Positions 39,087 to 48,613 of a DNA stretch of 64,000 nucleotides are shown in pieces. The DNA is from Magnetospirillum sp. (GTDB lineage Bacteria; Pseudomonadota; Alphaproteobacteria; Rhodospirillales; Magnetospirillaceae): contig JANQAI010000008.1 of assembly GCA_024707145.1 (NCBI GenBank), forward strand, positions 372,001 through 436,000, given 5' to 3'. Each line of letters begins with the position of its first letter. The first letter of the stretch is position 1. A model generated the notes under the pieces. That model ran no database searches and had not been told where the DNA came from. It saw only the letters and a program-made list of their open reading frames with translations. A program made the position numbers and the translations under genes.

Positions 39087-40454
39087 CTACAGGCTGTCGA
39101 GGAAACGCAGCAGGGCGTCGCGGTCGGCCGGGGCGAGGGCACGCACCCGGTCGGCGGCCGGCTTGGCCTCGCCGCCGTGCCACAGGATGGCTTCCAGCGG
39201 CGTCCGCGCCCGGCCGTCGTGCAGATAGCCCACCCGCTCGGCCACCCTCGGGCGCAACCCCAGCCCCCACAGCGGCGCCGTCCGCCACTGGCGGCCGTCC
39301 GCCAGATAATCGGGACGGCCGTCGGCCAAGTCTGCCCCCATATCGTGGAGCAGCAGATCGGTATAGGGATGGATCACCTGCCCGCCCAATTCGGGCACGG
39401 CCAGATGCCCCCTGGTCCTGAGCGTCGGCTGGTGGCAGGCGGCGCAGCCGCTGGCGGCGAAGACCGCCTCGCCCGCCAGCACGGTGGGATCGTCCGTACC
39501 GCGACGCGCCGGCACGCCCAGGCCCAGGTGGTAGGTCTGCAAATGGTGCAGCTGCCCGGCGGTCAGCTCCGGCGTGCCGCCGGGGGACACCGCCTGGCAG
39601 GCGGTCTGGGCCGGGGCGCAGTTCTGGCCGGGAAACAGCACCGAACTGATGCCGATGTCGCCCAACATGGCGCCGGCGATCTGCTGGTGCACCGACGGCA
39701 TGTTGGCCTTCCAGCCGAACCGTCCCAGCGTCACCCGCCCGTTGCCGGCATCCCACACCTGGTTGGGCCGTCCCCGCACGCCGTCGCCGTCACGATCATC
39801 GGGATCGGCCAGGGCGAGGATGTCGGCCTCGTCCACCGCCTCCAACAGGCCCAGGCCGAAGATGGGCGGGGCGATCCGGGGCGAGGTCAGCACGTCCCGG
39901 CCCAACGGCCCATAGGCAAGGCCGTCGAAGGACAGGTGGGGCCGGCGCAGCGCCACCGTCAGTCCGCCCGGCAGGGTTTCCCGCCGTTCGGACCAGCGGA
40001 TGATTGCGCGCCCCTCACCGGCCACACCGGGAATGCCGTTCTCGTTGAGCTGGTCACCATAGGCGGGATGGGGCCTGGGCCCGCCATGGGCACCCATACC
40101 GGGCACCGACAGCCGCACCAGCATGGTGCGCATGGGCTCGTCCGCCCGCTCGGGCGCGAAGCCGCCGCCGTTGCGGGGATGGCAGGCAACGCAGGACAGG
40201 CGGTTGAACAGCGGCCCCAGTCCGTCGAAGGCCTCGTCCTCGGTGACGCCGGCCTGCCATGGCCGGCCGAAAATGGTGCGGCCGCGCACGAACTCCTCGC
40301 GCAATTCCTCGGGCAGGGCCGGCGCGGCGGTGGTGAACGCGGCGCGGCCGGCCTCGAACACGGTGAAGGCGCCGCCCGACAGGGCGCGGTCATCGGCCAG
40401 GGCGATGCCGCCCAGGCCGATCCACGCCATCAGGGCGATGAGGGGGCCGCGCAT
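39087..40454 (-). CDS. di-heme c-type oxidoreductase (DUF1111 family)
   Basis: A 455-aa exported protein (signal peptide to about residue 20) with two heme-c motifs, CVACH near residue 87 and CAACH near residue 345. The order and spacing, with the RNGGGFAPERAD and FGLGLLEAV segments, fit the DUF1111 thiol-oxidoreductase-like family, whose electron partner is generally unknown. Often found beside metal-uptake genes. It starts 1 base from the SBP stop, so it is part of the receptor-tonB-SBP operon. Confidence 0.85.
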   Translation of the reverse strand: MRGPLIALMAWIGLGGIALADDRALSGGAFTVFEAGRAAFTTAAPALPEELREEFVRGRTIFGRPWQAGVTEDEAFDGLGPLFNRLSCVACHPRNGGGFAPERADEPMRTMLVRLSVPGMGAHGGPRPHPAYGDQLNENGIPGVAGEGRAIIRWSERRETLPGGLTVALRRPHLSFDGLAYGPLGRDVLTSPRIAPPIFGLGLLEAVDEADILALADPDDRDGDGVRGRPNQVWDAGNGRVTLGRFGWKANMPSVHQQIAGAMLGDIGISSVLFPGQNCAPAQTACQAVSPGGTPELTAGQLHHLQTYHLGLGVPARRGTDDPTVLAGEAVFAASGCAACHQPTLRTRGHLAVPELGGQVIHPYTDLLLHDMGADLADGRPDYLADGRQWRTAPLWGLGLRPRVAERVGYLHDGRARTPLEAILWHGGEAKPAADRVRALAPADRDALLRFLDSL

Positions 40455-40455
40455 G

Positions 40456-41717
40456 TCACCGCCCCAGCACGGCGAAGGCCTGGTCGGTCGCCTCGGCCAC
40501 CCGGCGGGACCACTGGGCGCGGATTGCCTGGGCCTGCTCGTCGTCGCGCTTGTCCATCAGGGCATTGAGCTGCGCGTCGGCAGCCTCGGCCTCGTTCAGC
40601 GGCAGGCGCAGGACCAGGGCGCGGGCCTGGGTGGCCTTGTCCCCCTCGCCGCGCGCCTCGGCGGCACGGATGGCGGCGAACAACGCCTTCAGCCGCTCGT
40701 GCCGCTCGGTGATGTAGGCGTCGAACAGCGCCTTCAGCACCGGCTGGCGGGCCAGCGCCTTTTCGGGATCATAGATCGTGGCCGGCGCAGGGGCCTCGAA
40801 CGGACGGGGATAGCCGGCCGGCGCCGAGGCATACAGCGCCTTGCGCACCGGCAGACGGGCGACGCCGTGGGCCAGCAGCAGGCGCTGCCCCTCCTCGGAC
40901 AGCACGAAGCGGACGAAGGCCCGGGCCGCCTCGCCATGGGGCGCCTTGGCGGTGATGCCCACATGGGCGGGATTGACCGCGCTGACCGTGGGATAGATGA
41001 AGGTGACCGGCTTGCCTTCCGCCTTGGCCGGGCGGACGAAGAAATCCATCACCAGGCCGATGCCCTTGGCACCCTCGGCCAGCTCGTTGATCATGGCGAC
41101 GCCGCCACCGCCACCCATCAGTTCCGCATTGGCGGCGATTTCCGCCCACAGGCCCCAACCGCGCTCCCAACCCAGGTGCTGGAGCGGAATCTCCACCATG
41201 GCGGGGGCGTAGCCGATGGTGGACGGGACCGGCACCACCACGTGGCCGGCATAGGCGGGCTTGGCCAGATCCTTCCAATCCTTGGGCGCCTCCAGGTGGT
41301 GGCGCTCCAGGTAATCGGGGCGCAGCACGAAACCGTAGCCGGCGATCTCGAAGGCGGTGTAGGTGCCTTTGGCGTCGCCCAGCCTCATGCCCCACACCTG
41401 GGTCTCCACCCCCTGGACAGGTCGCCCAACGGCTGCAAGCCGCCTTCCCGCGCCAGCACGGGAAAAGCGTTGGAAGCCGGCGACCACCACACGTCCACCC
41501 CGCCCTGGTCGGGCCGGCGCAGGGTGGTAAGGGCGTCGGCGGCATGGCCCCACTGGAACTCCACCTGCACATCGGGACGGACCTTGGCGAAGGCCTGCTC
41601 GTACAGGTCCATGATTTCCTGGGGATAGCTGGTGAACACCCGCACGGTCTCGGCCCCGGCGGGGCTGGCGAGACAGAGGGCGCACAGGGCGGCCACTCGG
41701 GCCAAGCGAAGCGACAT
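40456..41717 (-). CDS. periplasmic ABC-type solute-binding protein (one frameshift)
   Basis: Repaired product about 420 aa, with a signal peptide ending near AGA-ET (residue 22). The start of the mature part (TVRVFTSYPQEIMDLYEQAF) and VDVWWSPASNAFPVL fit the family of iron(III) and polyamine-type binding proteins. The break is at 41409-41413, five C where six fit. No permease or ATPase gene is adjacent, so it may scavenge for a remote transporter or act with the TonB receptor. The long C-terminal helical extension is unusual. Confidence 0.75.
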
Positions 41718-41726
41718 GGCTTTCTC

Positions 41727-42485
41727 CTATTCGATACGGAAGGTCAGGGGCGCCACCAACTCCATCTCGGGCAGCGGCGGCGGCTTCAGCGGCACGGCGC
41801 GCACGGTTTCCACCGCGCCGGCCGCCAGCAAGGGGTGGGCATCATCGCCCACCACCGCCACGGATTCGGGGGCCACGCGGCCGTCGGCGAGCACGCGCAG
41901 GCGCACCCGCACCGCCCCCTGGAGACCGACGCGGCGCGCCTTGGGCGGATAGATCAGGCCGCGCTGCAGGCGGGCGCGCACGTCGGCCAGATAGGCGGCG
42001 ATGGCGTCACCGGGCTGGGCGCTCCCTTCGACGCCGGCAGAAACGCCCTGCCCCCGTCCACCCAGGCCGTCACCGGCGGCAACGCCCCCGCCGGAGCCGG
42101 GAACCTCGGCCGGGGCGCTCACCGGCCCGGCCGAGGCGGCTTCGCCGGATGACGAAGACGGCTGTATGGCCGGCACCGGCATGGGGCCGGGCTGGGGCGA
42201 GAGCTTGACCGGGCGCCGCGCCGGCACCGGCTTGGCAGAGGGAACCGCCACCGGTGCCGCCACGGGCTTGGACGCCTCCACCGCCGCCGGTGCGGCACTG
42301 GCACCGGCAGCGGCAACGGCAGGCGCCGACAGCTCCAGCAGCACTACCGGCGGCGGGGGTGGCGGTTCCTCGGGGACTGAGGCCTGCTGGACCGAGAACA
42401 GCCCCACCGCCAGCACGGCGAGGCCGTGCACGGCCAGGGAACCGGCAGCGGACCGCCACCAGGGCGGCCCGCCGTACCCGGCCAT
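41727..42485 (-). CDS. tonB: TonB-like energy transducer
   Basis: A 252-aa protein with an N-terminal membrane helix (LAVHGLAVLAVGLFSV), a Pro/Ala-rich periplasmic spacer and a TonB C-terminal domain (YLADVRARLQRGLIYPPKAR, then VRVRLRVLADGRV). It energises the adjacent receptor. exbB and exbD are not nearby. I chose ATG 42485; an ATG at 42517 would overlap the receptor end. In the raw sequence it is falsely fused to the receptor by a frameshift. Confidence 0.85.
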   Translation of the reverse strand: MAGYGGPPWWRSAAGSLAVHGLAVLAVGLFSVQQASVPEEPPPPPPVVLLELSAPAVAAAGASAAPAAVEASKPVAAPVAVPSAKPVPARRPVKLSPQPGPMPVPAIQPSSSSGEAASAGPVSAPAEVPGSGGGVAAGDGLGGRGQGVSAGVEGSAQPGDAIAAYLADVRARLQRGLIYPPKARRVGLQGAVRVRLRVLADGRVAPESVAVVGDDAHPLLAAGAVETVRAVPLKPPPLPEMELVAPLTFRIE

Positions 42486-42498
42486 CGCCAACGCCCCG

Positions 42499-44579
42499 TC
42501 AGAAAGTGACGCGGACATTGGCGAAGTAGTTGCGCCCCCTCCTCGGGATAGCCGTCGGTGGTGGCGTAGTCGGCGTCGAAAATATTCTTGGCGCCGGCCT
42601 CGACGGTCAGGCCCTCCAGCGGTTTGTAGGCGAGCTTGAGGTTGGCCACCGCGCTGTCGCCACCGCGGTAGTAGACGGTCGAGGTGCCCACCTGGATCCA
42701 ACGCTCCGAGGACAGTTCCACCGAGGGCACCACGTGGAAGTCGGACAGCGCCTCCCAATCGGCGAACAGGATGCCCTTGTGCCGGGGAATGCCGGTCAGC
42801 CGCACCAGCTTGGTGGTGGTTTCCGCGTCCAGGTAGGTGTAGTTGCCGCCCAGCTCCAGGTTGGGCAGCGCCAGCGTCGACGCCTCCAGGCTCGAAGCCC
42901 TGGTGGCGGGCCTTGCCGATGTTCTGGTACTGGGTGACGGTGCCGACGGGGGCCGGGAACACCACGTTCACCGAGGTGATGGCGTCGGAGATGTAGCTGT
43001 AGAAGACACTGCCGCCCACCTTGGTGACCTCGCCCACCTGGTCCTTCACCTGGACTTGGCCCGAGGTCGCCCGCTCGGGCATCAGGTTGGCGTTGCCGGT
43101 GCCGGTGCCGAACCGGTTGCTGTAGCGCTCGAAGATGGTGGGGAAGCGGGTGCGCTGCTCCACCGAGGCGCTGACGTTGCCGGTCATGCTGTAGCGGTAG
43201 ATGGTCGCCAGCTGCGGATTGAAGGCGTACAGGTTGTTGCGGGCGTAGTCGATCATGCGGCCGTTGACGTTCTGCACGCCGCCATTGACGCTTTCGGTGG
43301 CCCAATCCTGGGCCTTGCTCATCAGGCGCATGTCATAGCTGGCACCGGCGATCACGTCCCAGTCCGGGGTGGCCTTGAAGGTGTTTTCCACCGCCACCGA
43401 GTAGGTGTCCTCGATGACCTCCTGGGTGGGTTCCAGCCGCCGTGCCACCGGAACGGCGGGACCGCCGTTGCGCTCGTTGTACATGTTCTGCTCGCGGTGG
43501 GTGTCGTTGCGGCCGTGCAGGGCCACGCGCAGCATGTCGCGGCCACCCAGCAGGTTTAGCCCACCCTCGACGCTGCCGCCCCAGGCGGTGTCGCGGTACT
43601 GGCTCCAGACGCCGAAATTGGTGTTGTTCTGCGAGGAGTACCGGTAGTCATCGTAGAAATCGATGCCGTTCTCCATCCAGTCGAAGAAGCCGCGCACCTT
43701 GATGTACGAGCCGTCATCGGCGGTCTTCTTGCCGATGGCGTAGATGCTCTGCTTGCGCCACTCGGGCCAACGCCAGTAGCGGTTCTGCGCGGCCGTCTGG
43801 GTGGCGTTGGGCGGCGCGCTCTTTTCGCCATCCTGCCGGATGAAGTTGATGCTGTATTCGTCCTGGGCGTTGGGCGTATAGCCAGCCTTCAGGTTGATCT
43901 TGTAGTCCTGGGTGTCGCTCTCGTTCCTGTTGCCCCCATTCTCGCCCGGGCCAGGCTTGAAGTCCTCCGACAGGCGGTAATGGTCCCGTTGGGAGAACTG
44001 GCCGAAGCCCTGAACGTACCACTTGTCCTGGGCGGTGCCGACGAAGGCCTCGTCGGTGAAGCCGTTGAAGGCGCCGTTGCCGTCGAAGCGGACGCCCTGG
44101 CGCAGGTCGCCCTCCACCTCCTTGGCGACGCGGCGGCTGACCAGGTTGACCGAGCCGCCCATGGCGCCCGGGCCGTTGATCACCGAGGTGTAGCCCTTGG
44201 TGACCTGGATCTCGGCAACGTCGGCGGTGGTGAAGCGGGCCACGTCGATGCGGTTGTCGGCAGGCAGGTAGACGCGGATGCCGTCGATGTAGAGGGGCAC
44301 GCGCCAGCGGTCCATGCCGCGGATATAGTAATTGGCTTCGTTGCGCTGGTTGCCGCCGTGGGTGATGCTGACACCCGGCATGGTGTTCAGCGCGTCCTCG
44401 AGGGTTTCGCGGTTCAACAGCCGCATCTGGTCCTGGGACAGGGTATCTGTGCCCGGCAGTTCCGAATCGGCCGGCGCCGCCACATGCACCTCGCCCAAGG
44501 TGAACACTTTCGGCTCGCCCGCCTGGGCAACCGCGGGCAAAGCGGCAACAACGGCCGCCATCAGGATCGTGTTCTTCAA
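42499..44579 (-). CDS. TonB-dependent outer-membrane receptor (two frameshifts)
   Basis: Repaired product about 692 aa. Signal peptide (MAAVVAALPAVAQA), plug domain (LLNRETLEDALNTMPGVSIT, YYIRGMDRWRVPLYIDGIRV, GAMGGSVNLVSRR) and a 22-strand-type barrel ending in RNYFANVRVTF, with the C-terminal Phe. Breaks: 42886-42893 (GAG CTG GAG read as GAGCCTGGAG) and 42535-42539 (one C too many). Start: TTG at 44579, with AGGAGG five bases upstream. It is divergent from modA and both face ModE-like sites, so molybdate or a molybdenum chelate is a candidate substrate (inference). Iron chelates remain possible. Confidence 0.85.
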
Positions 44580-44662
44580 CTCACCCTCCTTCGTCCCGCC
44601 GCAGCGCCCCGGCGCGACGCGGGCATGATTGGCCTTGACCCGCGGACCTCCCTCCATCGGAT

Positions 44663-44687
44663 CGTTATGTAGTATGACTATATATAG
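44663..44687. promoter_or_regulatory. possible ModE site before the TonB receptor
   Basis: CGTTAT, 13 bases, ATATAG. The left half is exact and the right half matches the modA site at four of six bases. It lies 84 bases upstream of the TTG start. Confidence 0.35.
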
Positions 44688-44700
44688 CTAAACGCATATT

Positions 44701-44722
44701 CCTTTGCATGCATCGATGCAAG
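44701..44722. promoter_or_regulatory. inverted repeat in the receptor-modA intergenic region
   Basis: CCTTTGCAT and ATGCAAGG arms around a short centre. It lies halfway between the two divergent genes and could bind a second regulator. Identity unknown. Confidence 0.35.
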
Positions 44723-44799
44723 GGAAATGCTGCATTCCGATGATGGCGTTCCCTGCCCCGCATCGGCGGGCATGCGCTTGGCGGCACCCCGAACGGCTT

Positions 44800-44826
44800 G
44801 CGTTATGCATCAAAAATATATAACGC
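44800..44826. promoter_or_regulatory. candidate ModE operator before modA
   Basis: Perfect 7-bp inverted repeat GCGTTAT-N13-ATAACGC, ending 47 bases before the modA ATG. From memory the E. coli modA operator has CGTTAT and ATAACG arms with one base less between them. It shares core and spacing with the site at modE. Confidence 0.7.
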
Positions 44827-44873
44827 TAGGGACGCGCCCGCCACAGGCACCCATCACCCGCGGAGTTGAACGC

Positions 44874-45638
44874 ATGTTGAAGCGCTTTCTTGGAGCCTTT
44901 GCCGCTCTCGCTTTCGGCCTGTCGGCCGCCGCCGCCCAGGCGGACGAAATCCTGGTCTTCGCCGCCGCGTCGCTGACCAACGCCCTTAACGAGGTCGGCG
45001 AATCCTTCACCGCCAAGACCGGCCACGTCATGAAGCCGTCCTACGCCGCCTCGTCGGCGCTGGCCAAGCAGGTGGAGCAGGGCAGCCCGGCCAACGTCTT
45101 CGCCTCGGCCGACCTGAAGTGGATGGACTATTTGACCGAGAAGAAGCTGGTCAACGCCGACACCCGCTTCAATCTGCTGGGCAACACCCTGGTGCTGGTC
45201 GCCCCCGCCGACAGCAAGCTGACCAAGCTGGACATCGACGCCAAGACCGATATCGCCGCCCTGGCCGGCCAGGGCCGCATCGCCACCGGCGACCCGGACA
45301 GCGTGCCGGTGGGCCTGTACTTCAAGCAGGCGATGGAGCGGGCCAACCAGTGGAAGGCCGTCGAGCCCAAGCTGGCCCGCGCCGAATCCGTGCGCGCCGC
45401 CCTGACCCTGGTGGAACGCGGCGAGGCCCCCATCGGCGTGGTCTACGCCACCGACGCCGCTATCTCCAAGAAGGTCAAGGTGGTCGGCACCTTCCCGGCC
45501 AGCCTGCACGACCCCATCGTCTATCCGTTCGCCCTGGTCACCGGCAAGGAAACCCCGGCGGCCAAGGCCTTCCTTGACTACGTGAAGACCAACGAATCCA
45601 AGGGCGTGTTCGCCAAGTACGGCTTCAAGGTCAACTGA
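44874..45638 (+). CDS. modA: molybdate-binding periplasmic protein ModA
   Basis: A 254-aa binding protein of the molybdate ABC transporter, with a signal peptide (FAALAFGLSAAAAQA). Conserved segments: FAAASLTNALNEVGESF, SSALAKQVEQGSPANVFASA, GDPDSVPVGLYFKQAM and GVVYATDA. GGAG precedes the ATG. modB and modC are not here but at 58.4-60.2 kb, an unusual split. A stable hairpin separates it from the nifX-like gene. Confidence 0.95.
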   Translation: MLKRFLGAFAALAFGLSAAAAQADEILVFAAASLTNALNEVGESFTAKTGHVMKPSYAASSALAKQVEQGSPANVFASADLKWMDYLTEKKLVNADTRFNLLGNTLVLVAPADSKLTKLDIDAKTDIAALAGQGRIATGDPDSVPVGLYFKQAMERANQWKAVEPKLARAESVRAALTLVERGEAPIGVVYATDAAISKKVKVVGTFPASLHDPIVYPFALVTGKETPAAKAFLDYVKTNESKGVFAKYGFKVN

Positions 45639-45650
45639 TCAGGCAGTCGC

Positions 45651-45676
45651 GGGCCGGCGCCAAGGGGCGCCGGCCC
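45651..45676 (+). other. intercistronic hairpin between modA and the nifX-like gene
   Basis: Perfect 11-bp stem with a 4-base loop, no T run. It may stabilise the modA mRNA or reduce downstream expression. Confidence 0.55.
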
Positions 45677-45695
45677 CGCAGCAACGGAGGCCCCC

Positions 45696-46085
45696 ATGCG
45701 GGTGGCGATCGCAACTCAGGAACTGGCGCGGGTGGACGCCCATTTCGGCTGGGCGCGCCACCTGATGTTCTACGAGGTTTCCGCCGAAGGCTACCGCCAC
45801 CTGCGCACGGCTTCGTTCGGCAGCGGCCTGCTGCCCGACGGCGACCACGGCAAGCTGGCGCCCCGGCTCAAGGAAGTGGAAGGCTGCTCGCTGGTTTTCG
45901 TCGTGGACGTGGGCCCCGACGGCGAGCACGGCCTGGCCCGCCAGAACATCGCCCCCATGCGCCAGTTCGCCGGCCAGCCCATCGCGGCGGCGCTGGATGC
46001 CCTGCGCGACAGCCTGCGCGCCAATCCCAGCCGCTGGCTGCGCCAGCAGGAACAGCGCGTTCGCCGGACCCAGGCGGACGACTAG
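45696..46085 (+). CDS. NifX/NafY-type FeMo-cofactor-binding family protein
   Basis: A 129-aa protein of the dinitrogenase iron-molybdenum cofactor family (MRVAIATQELARVDAHFGWA, then HLMFYEVSAEGY and LEVEGCSLVFVVDVGP-like segments). NifX relatives carry FeMo-co precursors during nitrogenase assembly. It follows modA, joining Mo uptake to cofactor handling, although no nif genes are in the window. It overlaps the convergent regulator by 4 bases. Confidence 0.8.
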   Translation: MRVAIATQELARVDAHFGWARHLMFYEVSAEGYRHLRTASFGSGLLPDGDHGKLAPRLKEVEGCSLVFVVDVGPDGEHGLARQNIAPMRQFAGQPIAAALDALRDSLRANPSRWLRQQEQRVRRTQADD

Positions 46086-46747
46086 CGTCGGCGCAACGCT
46101 TCCGGATCCAGCACCGGCAGGTCGCCGTCGGGCCCGAGCGGGCCGACCACACCGGCCCGCCGCAGCGCCGCCAGATGGCGGCACACCGTCTCCATGCGCA
46201 GGCCCAGGTGATCGGCCACGTCCAGCAGCCGCATGGGCAGGTGAAGCTCGGCAGGACGATCCAGCCGCACCCACAGACGATAGAAGAAGCCCGCCACCCG
46301 TTCGGCGGCGGTCATGCGGCCCAGGCGCAACATGTGCTCCAACCCTTCGGCCAGGCAGGCGCAGGCGACGGCGTGCAGGCGCACCGCCAACTGCAGGTCC
46401 TCGTCCAGCCCCGCCAGCGGGAAGCGGCAGAAGCCGGAGCGGCGCAGGGCAATGGCCGAGCACGAATGAACGGCATCAGGCTCGAAACCGAAGACATCCC
46501 CGGGAAACAGGAAGGACAGCACCTGGCGGCGGCCGTCGCCCAGGGTCCGGACCAGCATGACCGCGCCCTGGCGCACGCCGTAAAGCGACTGCGCCGGCTG
46601 GCCGGGAGCGAACAGCACCTCACCGGCGGCCAGCCGCTCGTCGGCGGCGATGGCGCGCAGCCGCCCCAGGGCCGGCGGCTCCAGGCAGGCGCACAGACGG
46701 CCGCGGGCGGTGGCAGTGGCTTGGCAGGTATCGACCAGGGCAAGCAT
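46082..46747 (-). CDS. Crp/Fnr-family regulator, FixK-like
   Basis: A 221-aa regulator with a cyclic-nucleotide-type N-terminal domain (LFAPGQPAQSLYGVRQGAVM, LSFLFPGDVFGFE) and a winged helix (LLDVADHLGLRMETVCRHLA). The Cys pattern near the N-terminus does not match the FNR cluster set, so I favour a FixK-type or other oxygen-independent sensor. It lies 59 bases after ccoP, beyond a hairpin. Confidence 0.8.
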   Translation of the reverse strand: MLALVDTCQATATARGRLCACLEPPALGRLRAIAADERLAAGEVLFAPGQPAQSLYGVRQGAVMLVRTLGDGRRQVLSFLFPGDVFGFEPDAVHSCSAIALRRSGFCRFPLAGLDEDLQLAVRLHAVACACLAEGLEHMLRLGRMTAAERVAGFFYRLWVRLDRPAELHLPMRLLDVADHLGLRMETVCRHLAALRRAGVVGPLGPDGDLPVLDPEALRRR

Positions 46748-46769
46748 GGCGAAGCTCTCGGAAGGGAAG

Positions 46770-46797
46770 CCCCGGGACCGTCGGAACAGCCCCGGGG
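46770..46797 (-). terminator. hairpin between ccoP and the FixK-like gene
   Basis: Seven-bp stem (46770-46776 with 46791-46797) and a 14-base loop, no clear T run. A partial terminator after ccoP is possible. Confidence 0.35.
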
Positions 46798-46806
46798 AAC
46801 CGTGGG

Positions 46807-47697
46807 TTACTTTCCGCCGCCCAGCGAGTGGACGTAGACGGAGAGCATCTTGATGGAGGTCTCGTCCAGACGCTCGGACCACGCCGGCATGGAGCCGTGG
46901 CGGGGGTTGGAGACCTGGTTGACGACCACCTGCTTGACGGCGTCCTTGCCGCCCTTGAACAGCCAGATGTTGTTGTTCAGGGCGGGGGCGCCGACGTCCT
47001 TGGAACCGACGCCGCCTTCCTGGTGGCAGGCGACGCACTGCTCGTTGAAGATGGCCTCGCCGGGGCTGCCGGCGGCCCCTCCTCCCGACGAACCGGCCTT
47101 GGCCGACAGCGACACCACGTAGTCGGCGACCTGGTCGATCTGCTCCTTGGTGAGCAGGCCGTCGGTGCCGAACTTGGGCATCTCGCTCACGTGCGAGTTG
47201 CCGTTGGTGTTGCGCACGCCGAACGAGATGGTCTGCTGCAGGTCGGCCAGGGTGCCGCCCCAGATCCACTCGTCGTCGGCCAGGTTCGGATAGGCGTTGG
47301 CGACGCCGACACCGCCGGCGCCGTGGCAGGGGGCGCAGTTCTCGTTGAACAGAACCTTGCCGCCAACCATGGCGAAGTTGCGCAGATCCTTGTCCTTGAC
47401 CACCTCGTCGACGGGCAGGGCGGCGATCTTCGCTTCGTACTTGGCGCGCGACTGCTTCTGCGCCTTCAGCTCCGACGCCAGGTCGTTGCGGGAGGAGTAG
47501 TTCAGCATGCCCCGGCTGTAGTCGCTGATGCCCGGCCAGGTCGGCATGGCGACCCAGTAGGCGATCGACCAGATCACGGTGGCCCAGAACACGTACACCC
47601 ACCACTTCGGCAGCGGAGTGTTGAGCTCCTTGATGCCGTCCCACTCGTGACCGGTCGTGTACTGACCGGACACCGAGTCCTTTTCCATGGAAGCCAT
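46807..47697 (-). CDS. ccoP: cbb3 oxidase di-heme subunit CcoP/FixP
   Basis: A 296-aa membrane-anchored c-type cytochrome. N-terminal helix (WWVYVFWATVIWSIAYWVAM) and two heme-c sites, CAPCH near residue 127 and CVACH near residue 220. It feeds electrons to CcoO and CcoN. AAGGAG lies seven bases before the ATG at 47697. Confidence 0.95.
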   Translation of the reverse strand: MASMEKDSVSGQYTTGHEWDGIKELNTPLPKWWVYVFWATVIWSIAYWVAMPTWPGISDYSRGMLNYSSRNDLASELKAQKQSRAKYEAKIAALPVDEVVKDKDLRNFAMVGGKVLFNENCAPCHGAGGVGVANAYPNLADDEWIWGGTLADLQQTISFGVRNTNGNSHVSEMPKFGTDGLLTKEQIDQVADYVVSLSAKAGSSGGGAAGSPGEAIFNEQCVACHQEGGVGSKDVGAPALNNNIWLFKGGKDAVKQVVVNQVSNPRHGSMPAWSERLDETSIKMLSVYVHSLGGGK

Positions 47698-47698
47698 A

Positions 47699-47864
47699 TT
47701 AGCGCTCCTTGTCGTCGTCCCTGAGCGGGATGTCTCCATAGGATCTCGAACCGGCCCTTGTTTTTCGGCCGGAACGCCCAGAAGACGATCCCGAGGAACA
47801 GAACCATCATCCATACGCCCCAGAAGGGGCGCAGGACCTGTTGGACGAATTCGGTGAACACCAC
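47699..47864 (-). CDS. ccoQ: cbb3 oxidase small subunit CcoQ/FixQ (probable frameshift)
   Basis: A short membrane protein: helix FWGVWMMVLFLGIVFWAF followed by RPKNKGRFE. To finish in the usual way (YGDIPLRDDDKER, stop one base before ccoP) one base must be removed near 47735-47745, giving 54 aa. As written, the frame runs on into ccoP. Confidence 0.75.
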
Positions 47865-47871
47865 CCCGCTC

Positions 47872-48603
47872 CTAGCGGGCGACCTTCTCGGGCTTCACCG
47901 TGGTGAAGTCGACGAAGGTGCCCAGCACCTGCAGATAGGCCACCAGGGCATCCATCTCGGTGACCTCGGCGGCGTTGCCGTCGATGTCGCCCAGCCGGGC
48001 CTTGGGATAACGCTTGGCCACGTCCGAGGTCTCGGTGGTGTCCGGGTTGGCCTGGGCCAGCAGGTCCGCCTTGGCGTTCCCGATCTGCTCGTCGGTGTAG
48101 GGCACGCCCACGCCACGGAGCGTCTTCAGATGCGCCTCGACGTCGTTGAACGCCAGCTTGCGCTTGAGGTGGGGATAGCCGGGCATCACCGATTCGGGCA
48201 CCACATCGCGCGGATTGATCAGGTGACGCACGTGCCAGTCGTTGGTGTACTTGCCGCCCACGCGGGCCAGATCCGGACCCGTGCGCTTGGAACCCCACTG
48301 GAAGGGATGGTCGTACTTGGATTCGGCCGCCAGGCTGTAATGGCCGTAGCGCTCGACCTCGTCCTTGAATGGGCGGACCATCTGGCTGTGGCACAGATAG
48401 CAGCCCTCGCGGACATAGATGTTGCGGCCCGCCTGCTCCAGCGGGCTGTAGGGACGCACGCCGTCCACCTTCTCGATGGTGTTCTCGATGGTGAACAGCG
48501 GCACGATCTCGACCAGGCCGCCGGTGACGACGGTCAGCAGGATACCGACCGCCAGCAGGAAGACGTTGGTCTCGAGCTTGGCATGATGCTTGATGACAGA
48601 CAT
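47872..48603 (-). CDS. ccoO: cbb3 oxidase mono-heme subunit CcoO/FixO
   Basis: A 243-aa c-type cytochrome with an N-terminal helix (NVFLLAVGILLTVVTGGLVE) and the heme site CYLCHSQMVRP near residue 67. The ATG at 48603 follows GGGGGGA. It sits 10 bases after ccoN. Confidence 0.95.
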   Translation of the reverse strand: MSVIKHHAKLETNVFLLAVGILLTVVTGGLVEIVPLFTIENTIEKVDGVRPYSPLEQAGRNIYVREGCYLCHSQMVRPFKDEVERYGHYSLAAESKYDHPFQWGSKRTGPDLARVGGKYTNDWHVRHLINPRDVVPESVMPGYPHLKRKLAFNDVEAHLKTLRGVGVPYTDEQIGNAKADLLAQANPDTTETSDVAKRYPKARLGDIDGNAAEVTEMDALVAYLQVLGTFVDFTTVKPEKVAR

Positions 48604-48613
48604 GGTTCCCCCC

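Noticed and set aside
41727-44657. Apparent TonB receptor-TonB fusion of 976 aa
   Set aside because: The receptor barrel is out of frame in the middle of this reading. Two repairs restore a normal barrel ending in Phe and a separate tonB gene.
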